From the NCBI GenBank assembly GCA_934555855.1, contig CAKTFL010000118.1, forward strand, positions 1 to 6,966: a stretch of DNA of 6,966 nt, given 5' to 3'. A program made the translations under genes and the position numbers. Each line of letters starts with the position of its first letter. The stretch's first letter is position 1. This DNA comes from an uncultured Sphingomonas sp. Lineage in GTDB: Bacteria; Pseudomonadota; Alphaproteobacteria; Sphingomonadales; Sphingomonadaceae. The notes beneath the pieces are model-generated. The model saw only the letters and a program-made list of their open reading frames with translations. It did no database searches and was not told the DNA's origin. Shown piece after piece: positions 1 to 6,257 of the stretch.

Positions 1-2
1 GC

Positions 3-128
3 GCGGAACAGCTGCATGGGGAAGCAAGCGAAGCGCGCGTCGATGTTTCGCTGGCCACGATCTATAATACATTGCACCAGTTCCACCAGGCGGGGCTGCT
101 CCGCGAAGTGGCGGTGGATGCGTCGCGA
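3..128 (+). pseudogene. Truncated Fur/Irr-family regulator fragment (winged-helix part only)
   Basis: The reading frame open from base 3 encodes a stretch typical of the DNA-binding winged helix of Fur-superfamily regulators, closest in my recollection to alphaproteobacterial Irr: VSLATIYNTLHQF, then AGLLREVAVDASR. In intact Irr proteins this is followed by a Tyr-Phe-Asp-Thr-Asn segment and a His-rich dimerisation and metal-binding domain. Here the similarity stops after the codon at 126-128. The frame then runs on through unrelated residues and into dnaE. I translated the other two frames after the break and neither restores the expected continuation, so a single frameshift does not explain it. 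The 5' part lies outside the window, so the gene may be cut at both ends or only at the 3' end. The dimerisation domain is missing, so the product is unlikely to work as a regulator. It lies 109 bp upstream of dnaE. Family identity is fairly secure; the pseudogene status is inferred. Confidence 0.6.
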
Positions 129-237
129 GCAGTGTCGGTCATGGCGCCCTCATCAGATGGCTTTTCCGGGCAACGGGCGGTCGCAACCGTGGTTCCCGGT
201 GCTGGCCGAATCGGCTCGGCTCGCCTAGATTGGGCCG

Positions 238-3200
238 ATGCCGCATTCCGGGTTCGTACCCCTCCGCATCTTCTCGTCCTACACCATGCTGGATGGGGCG
301 ATCGATCCCAAGGCGATCGCCAAGCAGGCGAAGAAGCTGGGTTTTCCGGCGGCCGCCCTGACCGATCGCAACGGCCTGTATGCCGCGATGGCCTTTTCGG
401 ACGGCGCGAAGAAGGACGGGGTGCAGCCGGTCATCGGCACCATGCTCGCCGTCGCGCGTCCGGACATGCCGGAGGGGATCACGCCGCCGCTGGACTGGAT
501 CGCCCTCTATGCCCAGACCGAGCAGGGCTATGACAATCTGTGCGCGCTGGTCAGCCTGTCGCATCTCGATCGCCCGATCGAGCAGCCCGCGCATGTCGAC
601 ATGACGATGCTGGAGGGGCGGACCGATGGCCTGCTGGCGCTGACTGCCGGCGGGGAGGGAGCGATCGCGCGCCTGTTCGCCGAGGAGCAGCCCGACCGTG
701 CGCTCGCTTACATGGACCGACTCCAGTCGCTGTTCGGCGACCGCCTGTTCGTCGAGCTGTGCCGTCGCGGTGATCCCGTCGAAGAGGCGGCGGAAGAGGC
801 GCTGATCGACCTCGCCTATTCGCGGGACCTGCCGCTGGTTGCGACCAATCCCTGCTGCTTCGCGGAGGGAAGCTTCGGTCAGGCGCACGACGCCATGCTG
901 TGCATCGCCAATTCGACCTATGTCGAAAGCGAGGACCGGCCCCGCAGCTCGCCCGATGCCTGGATGAAGCCGGCAGACGCGATGAAGGCGTTGTTCGACG
1001 ACGTTCCGGAGGCGATCGCCAACACTCTGGTCGTGGCGCAGCGCTGCGCCGTGATGGCGCCCAGCCGCAAGCCGATCCTGCCCAGCCTGGCCGGCGACCG
1101 AGAGGGCGAGGCGGCGATGCTCCGCGACGAAGCGGTGAAGGGGCTGGAACTGCGGCTGCGGCGGATGGTCGAGTTGGAGGAAACGGCAAAGAAAGAGCAC
1201 GGCTTCGACAAGCTTGGCCCGAACGGAAGTGGGGAGATTGAGGTTTCTTCCCCTGCCGTTCGCCCTGAGCCGGTCGAAGAGCTGCCCTCCTCTGCGACGC
1301 CTGGCTCGGACGACCTCCGTGGACGCTTCCCCAATTACTTCGCCCGGCTCGATTTCGAAATCGACGTGATCGTGAAGATGGGCTTTCCCGGCTATTTTTT
1401 GATCGTCGCGGACTTTATCCAATGGGCAAAGTCCCACGACATCCCGGTCGGCCCCGGCCGTGGCTCGGGCGCGGGATCGGCCGTCGCCTGGGCGCTGACG
1501 ATCACCGACCTCGATCCGCTGGCGCTTGGGCTGCTGTTCGAGCGGTTCCTGAACCCGGAACGTGTGTCGATGCCCGATTTCGACATCGACTTCTGCGAAA
1601 CCCGGCGGGGCGAGGTGATCCGCTACGTGCAGGAGAAATACGGCCGCGATCAGGTTGCGCAGATCATCACTTTCGGTAAGCTGAAGGCGCGCGCGGTGCT
1701 GAAGGATACCGGCCGGGTGCTGCAGATGAGCTATGGCCAGGTCGATCGGCTGGCGAAGCTGGTGCCCAATCATCCGACCGATCCTTGGGACCTGAAGCGG
1801 GCGCTGAACGGCGTGCCGGAGCTGGCGCGCGAATACGCGAACGACAATCGCGTCCGTCACTTGCTCGACCTGGCGACGCAGCTGGAGGGCCTGCCGCGCC
1901 ACTCGTCTACCCATGCCGCGGGCGTGGTGATCGGCGACCGGCCGCTGTCGCAGCTGGTTCCGCTGTATCGCGATCCGCGCTCGGACATGCCGGTCACCCA
2001 GTTCGACATGAAATATGTCGAGGGCGCCGGGCTGGTGAAGTTCGACTTTCTCGGCCTTAAGACGCTGTCCGTGCTGCAAAAGGCGGTGCAGCTGCTCGCG
2101 AAGCGGGGCGTCAACGTCGACCTGTCGGCGCTGAGCTGGGACGACGAGGCGGTCTACAATCTGCTCCAGCGCGGCGACACGGTGGGCGTGTTCCAGCTGG
2201 AATCGGAGGGAATGCGGCGAACGCTGTCCGCCGTCCGTCCGACCAATTTCGGCGACATCGTCGCGCTGGTCTCGCTGTACCGTCCCGGCCCGATGGACAA
2301 TATCCCGAGCTTCGGTCGCCGCAAGGCGGGAACGGAGCCGATCGAATACCCGCACCCGGCACTCGAACCGATCCTGTCCGAGACTTACGGCATCTTCGTC
2401 TATCAGGAACAGGTGATGCAGGCCGCGCAGATCCTGGCCGGTTATTCGCTCGGCGGGGCCGACCTGCTGCGCCGCGCGATGGGCAAGAAGATCAAGGCGG
2501 AGATGGACGCCCAGCGCGCGACGTTCGTCGAGGGCTGCGGGACCGCGAACGGCATCTCCGTCGCAAAGGCGAACGAGCTGTTCGACCTGATCGACAAGTT
2601 CGCGGGGTACGGGTTCAACAAGTCGCACGCGGCCGCTTATGCGTTGCTTGCCTATCAGACCGCCTGGCTGAAGGCGCACCACCCGCACGAGTTCTTTGCC
2701 GCGTCGATGTGCTTCGACATGGCGCAGACCGAGAAGCTTGCCGTTTTCGTGGAGGATGCGCGCCGCTCCAAGGTGGAGGTGGCGCCGCCCTGCCTGAACG
2801 CAAGCCAAGCGGAGTTCGACGTCGAGCCGCATGAAGACGGCTTCGCCGTCCGATACGCGCTCGCAGCGCTGAAATCGGTAGGCGAGGGTGCGATGGAGAA
2901 GCTCGTCGCCGAGCGGGACGCGAATGGGCCATTCAAGAGCCTGGACGACCTTGCCGCCCGGGTCGATCCGCGCCTGCTCAACAAGCGTCAAGTGGAAACG
3001 CTGGGCGCGGCGGGCGCGTTCGACCTGTTTGACGCCAACCGCGCCGGCATGGTCGCCGCCGCCGAAACCATCCTCGCCGTCGCCCAGCGGACGCATGAGC
3101 AGAAGACGAGCGGCCAGGGCGGCCTGTTCGGCGACCAGAGCCACGCCGGCGATACGATCAAAGTGCCCGAGTCGGCTCGTTGGGGGCTGGCCGAGCGGAT

Positions 3201-3855
3201 GGAGCAGGAGAAGGAGGCGTTCGGCTTCTACTTCTCGGCGCACCCGGCCGACCGCCACGCGCATCTCGCCAGGATGCATGGCGCGCGCAGCTATGCGAGC
3301 CTGTCCGACCTTCGCATCCCGGAGGACGGCACCCGCACCGGCGCGACGCTGGCCGTGCTGGTCGAGGAAGCGCGCTGGCGCACGTCGGCGCGCGGGCGCC
3401 GCTACATGATGGCGATGCTGTCCGATGCGTCCGGGCAGTTCATGGCGACCTGTTTCGACGATGGGGTTGCCGCCGATCTGGAAGAAGCCGCCCGTGTTGG
3501 CGGCTGCGGCTTGGTCACTGCGGAGCTCGACCGCCGGCCGGGCGAGGAAACGCCGCGCGTGTCGGTAAAGCGGATCCAGCCTTTCGAGACGCTCGCGTCC
3601 ACCGCCCGCTTCGCGATGGAGGTAACGATCGACCATGCGGCGGGGCTCGACGCGCTCGCCCACCTGCTGTCGGACTTCCGTGGCGCGCGGGGCGAGGTCC
3701 GCGCGATAGTGCCGGTCGAGGGGGGGCAGGCGACCGTGCTGCTCGGCCGCGACTTCCTGTTGGACGAGGAATTGCGCGAGCGAGTCGGGCACCTGCCCGG
3801 CATCGCCGGTGTCAGCCTGTCCATGTCGGAGGTGCGGCTGGCGCTGGTGGGTTAG
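238..3855 (+). CDS. dnaE: DNA polymerase III subunit alpha (replicative polymerase)
   Basis: This is the catalytic alpha subunit of the replicative DNA polymerase III holoenzyme. An N-terminal PHP domain spans roughly residues 5-210. The palm contains GPGRGSGAGS (405-414) and PDFDIDF (446-452). The catalytic aspartates by analogy with E. coli D401, D403 and D555 are D449, D451 and D603 (in KFDFLGL). A helix-hairpin-helix region lies at about 878-930, followed by an internal clamp-binding type motif QGGLF (960-964) and an OB-fold (about 1035-1120). In the PHP domain the metal-binding histidine of motif I is replaced (LRIFSSYT, F12) and motif II reads TDRN, so a metal-dependent proofreading site is not expected; proofreading presumably falls to a DnaQ epsilon subunit encoded elsewhere. 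The protein is some 40 residues longer than expected because of an insertion near residues 322-356 (see the repeat). The start is the first ATG after an in-frame stop at 226-228; no clear Shine-Dalgarno is visible. It resembles replicative DnaE1, not error-prone DnaE2. Confidence 0.97.
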   Translation: MPHSGFVPLRIFSSYTMLDGAIDPKAIAKQAKKLGFPAAALTDRNGLYAAMAFSDGAKKDGVQPVIGTMLAVARPDMPEGITPPLDWIALYAQTEQGYDNLCALVSLSHLDRPIEQPAHVDMTMLEGRTDGLLALTAGGEGAIARLFAEEQPDRALAYMDRLQSLFGDRLFVELCRRGDPVEEAAEEALIDLAYSRDLPLVATNPCCFAEGSFGQAHDAMLCIANSTYVESEDRPRSSPDAWMKPADAMKALFDDVPEAIANTLVVAQRCAVMAPSRKPILPSLAGDREGEAAMLRDEAVKGLELRLRRMVELEETAKKEHGFDKLGPNGSGEIEVSSPAVRPEPVEELPSSATPGSDDLRGRFPNYFARLDFEIDVIVKMGFPGYFLIVADFIQWAKSHDIPVGPGRGSGAGSAVAWALTITDLDPLALGLLFERFLNPERVSMPDFDIDFCETRRGEVIRYVQEKYGRDQVAQIITFGKLKARAVLKDTGRVLQMSYGQVDRLAKLVPNHPTDPWDLKRALNGVPELAREYANDNRVRHLLDLATQLEGLPRHSSTHAAGVVIGDRPLSQLVPLYRDPRSDMPVTQFDMKYVEGAGLVKFDFLGLKTLSVLQKAVQLLAKRGVNVDLSALSWDDEAVYNLLQRGDTVGVFQLESEGMRRTLSAVRPTNFGDIVALVSLYRPGPMDNIPSFGRRKAGTEPIEYPHPALEPILSETYGIFVYQEQVMQAAQILAGYSLGGADLLRRAMGKKIKAEMDAQRATFVEGCGTANGISVAKANELFDLIDKFAGYGFNKSHAAAYALLAYQTAWLKAHHPHEFFAASMCFDMAQTEKLAVFVEDARRSKVEVAPPCLNASQAEFDVEPHEDGFAVRYALAALKSVGEGAMEKLVAERDANGPFKSLDDLAARVDPRLLNKRQVETLGAAGAFDLFDANRAGMVAAAETILAVAQRTHEQKTSGQGGLFGDQSHAGDTIKVPESARWGLAERMEQEKEAFGFYFSAHPADRHAHLARMHGARSYASLSDLRIPEDGTRTGATLAVLVEEARWRTSARGRRYMMAMLSDASGQFMATCFDDGVAADLEEAARVGGCGLVTAELDRRPGEETPRVSVKRIQPFETLASTARFAMEVTIDHAAGLDALAHLLSDFRGARGEVRAIVPVEGGQATVLLGRDFLLDEELRERVGHLPGIAGVSLSMSEVRLALVG
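1203..1279. repeat. REP-like imperfect inverted repeat inside dnaE, in frame
   Basis: Two 24-nt arms, 1203-1226 and 1256-1279, are inverted copies of each other: 18 of 24 positions pair, with perfect outer blocks of 7 and 6 bases. A second, bulged stem lies inside them (GGGGAGA at 1231-1237 against TCTTCCCC at 1246-1253), so the unit can fold into a long hairpin. The arms resemble the dispersed palindrome I recall from sphingomonad intergenic regions, with core TTCGACAAGCTCAGG and its complement. When translated, that palindrome gives strings such as GFDKLSPNG and RPEPVEG. Here the translated arms read GFDKLGPNG and VRPEPVEE. The element spans residues 322-348 of DnaE, contains no stop and keeps the frame. 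The additional sequence may extend to about base 1327. The inverted repeat is seen directly; its family membership is from memory. Confidence 0.75.
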
Positions 3856-3882
3856 CCGCGATCGGGCCGGGAACAACGTAGT

Positions 3883-3912
3883 CCTGGACGCGATCGGGAG
3901 ATCGCGTCCAGG
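3883..3912. terminator. Perfect 13-bp hairpin between convergent genes, likely bidirectional terminator
   Basis: Bases 3883-3895 (CCTGGACGCGATC) are exactly complementary to 3900-3912 around a GGGA loop. The hairpin begins 27 bp after the dnaE stop and ends 12 bp before the stop of the minus-strand Gly-rich ORF, the expected place for a shared terminator. There is no T-run on either side, so it is not a canonical intrinsic terminator. It could act with Rho, as a transcript 3'-end stabiliser, or as a weak terminator, as is often proposed for GC-rich genomes. Confidence 0.6.
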
Positions 3913-3924
3913 GGCAAGCGCCGT

Positions 3925-4119
3925 TCAGCGTTGCGCTTCGTCGGTCTCGTCGGCGGTCTCGCCCTGCACGCCGGCATTGTTGCCGTAGCCCGCGCCTGAC
4001 TCCTGCTCACCGCCACCGCCCTGGGTGGATGCCGCCGGATCCTGATTGTCGCGGGTCTCGCCGAAATCGCCCTGGCCGCCGCTTCCGCCACCGCCCGCTA
4101 CATGGTTCTGGTCTGCCAT
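3925..4119 (-). CDS. Small Gly-rich acidic hypothetical protein, probably disordered
   Basis: I do not recognise this family. From the ATG at 4117-4119 the product is 64 residues starting MADQNHVAGGGG. It contains 17 glycines in two GGGG-bearing stretches, many Asp, Glu, Gln and Asn residues, no lysine or cysteine, and an acidic C-terminus. There is no signal peptide, membrane segment or hydrophobic core, so it is probably intrinsically disordered and soluble. The frame opens further upstream (ATG at 4180-4182), but a clear AGGAG at 4128-4132 places the start at one of two adjacent ATG codons: 4120-4122 (5-nt spacer) or 4117-4119 (8-nt spacer, chosen). The good ribosome site is the main argument that it is a real gene. 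It lies 84 bp downstream of the co-directional radical SAM gene and could be transcribed with it. It is convergent with dnaE across a hairpin. Confidence 0.6.
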   Translation of the reverse strand: MADQNHVAGGGGSGGQGDFGETRDNQDPAASTQGGGGEQESGAGYGNNAGVQGETADETDEAQR

Positions 4120-4127
4120 CATCGCTT

Positions 4128-4132
4128 CTCCT
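4128..4132 (-). promoter_or_regulatory. Ribosome binding site (AGGAG) of the small Gly-rich ORF
   Basis: The minus strand reads AGGAG, then AAGCG, then two consecutive ATG codons. The motif excludes the longer frame starting at 4182 and supports a 64- or 65-residue product. Confidence 0.6.
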
Positions 4133-4203
4133 GCCTTCTTCCGACCGCACGGCCGGCTTGCGGCAATAACGGACGGCGACACGGGGCGATCCCTCGCCAG
4201 GCC

Positions 4204-5277
4204 CTAGAACAACTCGCCCTGCGGACCGGCTGGCGGACGGAACAGGTCGGTTCGCAGCGTGATGCGGTCGGCGTTCAGCCCGAGCCGGCGACAGGCGAGC
4301 CGGAACCGGGTTCCGAGCAGGTCCGCCCAGGGGCCGCTGCCCTTCATGCGCGCGAAGAAGTCGGGATCATTGTCGCGGCGTCCGCCCCTTAGCGAGCGGA
4401 TCGTCGCCATCACTTTGCCCGCCCGATCCGGAAAATGCACGTCGAGCCAAGCGCGGAACAGCGGCGCGACCTCATGCGGCAGCCGCACGGGGATGAAGAA
4501 CGCCGCCTTGGCACCGGCGGCAGCGGCACGTTCGAGGATATGCTCCATCTCCCCATCCGTGATGGCGGGAATGACCGGCGCGATCGAGACATAGACCGGC
4601 ACGCCCGCCGCCGCGAGCCGTTCCACCGCCGCCAGTCGGCGCGCGGGCGTCGGCGCCCTCGGTTCCAGGGTCATCGCGATCCGCGGATCGAGCGACGTGA
4701 TCGAGACGCACACCGCCGCCAGCTTCCCCGCCGCCATCGGCCCGAGCAGGTCGAGGTCGCGGCACACCCGGTCGGACTTGGTCGTGATGGTCAGCGGATG
4801 GTTCGTTTCCGCGAGGACTTCGATCACCTCGCGCGTGATCCGCCAGTCCGCCTCGATCGGCTGGTAAGGATCGGTATTGGTGCCAAGCGCCATCGGCCTG
4901 CATACGTAACGAGGCCGCGCCAGTTCCTGCCGCAGCAGAGTCGCCGCGCCGGGCTTGGCGAACAGGCGGCTTTCGAAATCGAGGCCGGGCGACAGGTCAT
5001 GAAAGGCGTGGCTGGGGCGAGCGAAGCAATAGATGCAGCCATGCTCGCAGCCGCGATAGGGATTGATCGAGCGGTCGAACGGCACGTCGGGCGAGGCATT
5101 GCGGCTGATGATCGTTCGCGGTCGTTCCACAGTCACGGTGGTGCGAAGCGGTGGCGCGGCCCCGTCCACCAGATCGCGAGCGTCCAACCAGTCACCATCG
5201 GCCTCGATGGCGGGGAGATTGAAGCGGCTGCTTGCCCCGTTCAGGGTGGCGCCGCGAGCTGGCCGAGTCTTTCCCAT
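4204..5277 (-). CDS. PA0069-family (SplB-like) radical SAM protein
   Basis: This is a 357-aa cytoplasmic radical SAM enzyme. The cluster-binding motif CEHGCIYC (C77, C81, C84 from the chosen start) has CxxxCxxC spacing and should bind the [4Fe-4S] cluster that cleaves S-adenosylmethionine. It is preceded by SINPYRG and followed by FARPSHAF, the signature I associate with the PA0069 family (COG1533, SplB-related). GTNTDPYQPIE (132-142) and a TKSD segment follow within the TIM-barrel-like core. The C-terminal part (RSLRGG, the MKGSGPWADLL region, FRLACRRLGL) also matches the family. The substrate is unknown; distant relation to spore photoproduct lyase does not imply DNA repair in a non-sporulating organism. 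The frame extends to an ATG at 5317-5319, but the start at 5275-5277 is preferred because the N-terminus MGKTRPARGATLNGASSRF matches the family opening and leaves room for a divergent promoter. No strong Shine-Dalgarno is visible at either start. Confidence 0.9.
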   Translation of the reverse strand: MGKTRPARGATLNGASSRFNLPAIEADGDWLDARDLVDGAAPPLRTTVTVERPRTIISRNASPDVPFDRSINPYRGCEHGCIYCFARPSHAFHDLSPGLDFESRLFAKPGAATLLRQELARPRYVCRPMALGTNTDPYQPIEADWRITREVIEVLAETNHPLTITTKSDRVCRDLDLLGPMAAGKLAAVCVSITSLDPRIAMTLEPRAPTPARRLAAVERLAAAGVPVYVSIAPVIPAITDGEMEHILERAAAAGAKAAFFIPVRLPHEVAPLFRAWLDVHFPDRAGKVMATIRSLRGGRRDNDPDFFARMKGSGPWADLLGTRFRLACRRLGLNADRITLRTDLFRPPAGPQGELF

Positions 5278-5305
5278 TGACAGCAGGCTAAGGGCATGAC
5301 ATGAA
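5277..5305 (+). promoter_or_regulatory. Candidate sigma-70 promoter for the VOC gene
   Basis: A consensus -35 hexamer TTGACA lies at 5277-5282, and 17 bp downstream is a weak -10-like CATGAA (5300-5305, 3 of 6 matches). Transcription would begin near 5312, about 20 nt before the VOC start codon. The -35 hexamer touches the start codon of the divergent radical SAM gene (5275-5277). The -10 match is poor, so this is only a candidate. Confidence 0.35.
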
Positions 5306-5332
5306 CATAGCAAGAACATCGGGGGATGGAAG

Positions 5333-5671
5333 ATGGCCAGGATCAGCTATGTCGAACTGCCGGCGGACGGCACGGGTGAGGGCAAGCGTTTCTATGCCGA
5401 TGCGTTCGGCTGGCAGTTCACGGATTTCGGCCCCGACTATGCGGCTACGATGACGGGGGACGTCGACCTCGGCCTGAACGCCGATCCGGCGGAACGCACG
5501 GCGCAGCTGCTGCCCGTTATTCAGGTGGACGATCTGGACGAGGCGCTCGGCGCCGTGGAGCGGGCCGGTGGGCGGATCACGCTGCCGATCTTCGCCTTCC
5601 CGGGCGGTCGCCGCTTCCACTTCGCCGATCCGCATGGGCATGAACTGGCCGCCATGCAGGCCGACGGGTAA
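5333..5671 (+). CDS. Small VOC-family (glyoxalase/bleomycin-resistance fold) protein
   Basis: This is a 112-aa protein with the beta-alpha-beta-beta-beta pattern of the vicinal oxygen chelate fold. ISYVELPA (4-11) forms the first strand, and FYADAFGWQF (20-29) is the family's helix and turn segment. PVIQVDDLDEALGAVERAGG (61-80) starts the second module, and RFHFADPHGHELAAMQ (94-109) is the closing strand with the conserved Asp-Pro-His-Gly and Glu104. Related proteins include glyoxalases, dioxygenases and antibiotic-binding proteins, and members this small usually act as dimers. The substrate cannot be told from sequence. The ATG at 5333 follows GGGGGA at 5321-5326 with a 6-nt gap. The gene is divergent from the radical SAM gene and convergent with moaB, whose stop codon lies 6 bp beyond its own, with no visible terminator between them. 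Confidence 0.88.
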   Translation: MARISYVELPADGTGEGKRFYADAFGWQFTDFGPDYAATMTGDVDLGLNADPAERTAQLLPVIQVDDLDEALGAVERAGGRITLPIFAFPGGRRFHFADPHGHELAAMQADG

Positions 5672-5677
5672 CGCGTT

Positions 5678-6205
5678 TCAGCGCTCGGTCAGGCGCGGCA
5701 TCAGCTCGACGAAGTTGCAGGGGCGATGCCGGCTGTCGAGCTGGTCGCGCAGAATGCCGTCCCAGCCGTCCTTCACGGCGCCGGTCGAGCCGGGCAGGGC
5801 GAAGATATAGGTGCCGCGCGCGACACAGGCACAGGCGCGGGACTGGACGGTGGAGGTGCCGATTTTCGCATAGCTGAGCCAGCGGAACAGCTCGCCGAAA
5901 CCTGGGATCATCTTGTCTGCGACCCGCTCGACCGCTTCGGGAGTCACGTCGCGGCCGGTAACGCCGGTGCCGCCCGTGGTGATGATGCAGTCAACCTGCG
6001 GGTCACCGATCCATGCGTGAAGCTGCGCGACGATCATGTCGGCATCGTCGCGCAGGATGTTCCGGTCGGCGACGACGTGGCCCGCCGCCCCGACCCGCTC
6101 GACCAACGTATCGCCCGAACGATCTTCGGCCAGGCCGCGTGTGTCGGAAACCGTCAGGACCGCGATGCGGATCGGAACGAAAGGGAGTGAGTCGTCGATG
6201 GCCAT
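5678..6205 (-). CDS. moaB: Molybdenum cofactor biosynthesis protein B
   Basis: This is a 175-aa cytoplasmic protein of the MoaB/MogA family, which binds molybdopterin; MogA-type members adenylate it before molybdenum insertion, and MoaB may take that role where MogA is absent. Diagnostic elements are [10 protein letters not shown] (14-23), the pterin-binding loop TTGGTG (76-81), TGRDVTPE (83-90) and LPGSTGAV (137-144). The length is normal for the family and all signature residues are present. The ATG at 6203-6205 is preceded on the minus strand by AAGGG (6213-6217) with a 7-nt spacer. It lies 52 bp downstream of the lytic transglycosylase gene in the same direction and is probably co-transcribed with it, although the functions are unrelated. 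An inverted repeat (6219-6251) sits immediately upstream of the ribosome site. No other molybdenum cofactor gene is visible in the window. Confidence 0.93.
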   Translation of the reverse strand: MAIDDSLPFVPIRIAVLTVSDTRGLAEDRSGDTLVERVGAAGHVVADRNILRDDADMIVAQLHAWIGDPQVDCIITTGGTGVTGRDVTPEAVERVADKMIPGFGELFRWLSYAKIGTSTVQSRACACVARGTYIFALPGSTGAVKDGWDGILRDQLDSRHRPCNFVELMPRLTER

Positions 6206-6218
6206 GATCTGCCCTTCG

Positions 6219-6251
6219 CGCCCCGGACCCTGCCGCGCAAGGCTGGGGCGC
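6219..6251 (-). promoter_or_regulatory. Inverted repeat abutting the moaB ribosome binding site
   Basis: GCGCCCC (6219-6225) and GGGGCGC (6245-6251) are perfect complements around a 19-nt spacer. The spacer itself holds a short bulged stem (CCTGC against GCAAGG). In the slt-moaB transcript the hairpin would end one base before the AAGGG ribosome site of moaB. It could be a weak terminator or attenuator, or an RNA element affecting moaB translation. In sequence this GC-rich, chance remains possible. Confidence 0.35.
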
Positions 6252-6257
6252 GGAGGT

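Noticed and set aside
205..215. GCCGA-A-TCGGC palindrome upstream of dnaE as an operator
   Set aside because: Only 11 bases with a single central base, and such short palindromes are common in GC-rich DNA; no other support.
16..228. A 70-codon frame ending 9 bp before the dnaE start
   Set aside because: It is out of frame with the recognisable Irr-like fragment, is rich in Arg, Trp and Ser, and resembles no family; it is probably chance. Its stop does help to fix the dnaE start.
129..237. Possible frameshift in the Irr-like gene rather than truncation
   Set aside because: Neither alternative frame after base 128 gives the expected Tyr-Phe-Asp-Thr-Asn continuation or the His-rich domain, so a simple frameshift does not rescue it.
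1203..1327. Intein in dnaE
   Set aside because: The extra segment is only about 40 residues and lacks intein splice-site residues and blocks. It lies in a variable linker, not at a conserved catalytic motif.
139..3876. A 1245-codon open frame on the minus strand, antisense to nearly all of dnaE
   Set aside because: It mirrors the strongly biased codons of dnaE in a high-GC genome, is rich in Arg, His and Gln, and shows no recognisable domain. The plus-strand DnaE has all its catalytic motifs.
4185..4198. Short stem (GGCGA / TCGCC) just after the radical SAM stop as a terminator
   Set aside because: Only 5 bp with a TCCC loop and no T-run; too weak to call in sequence this GC-rich.
4435..5280. 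A 281-codon plus-strand frame antisense to the radical SAM gene
   Set aside because: Arg-rich shadow frame with no family resemblance; the minus-strand protein is clearly a radical SAM enzyme.
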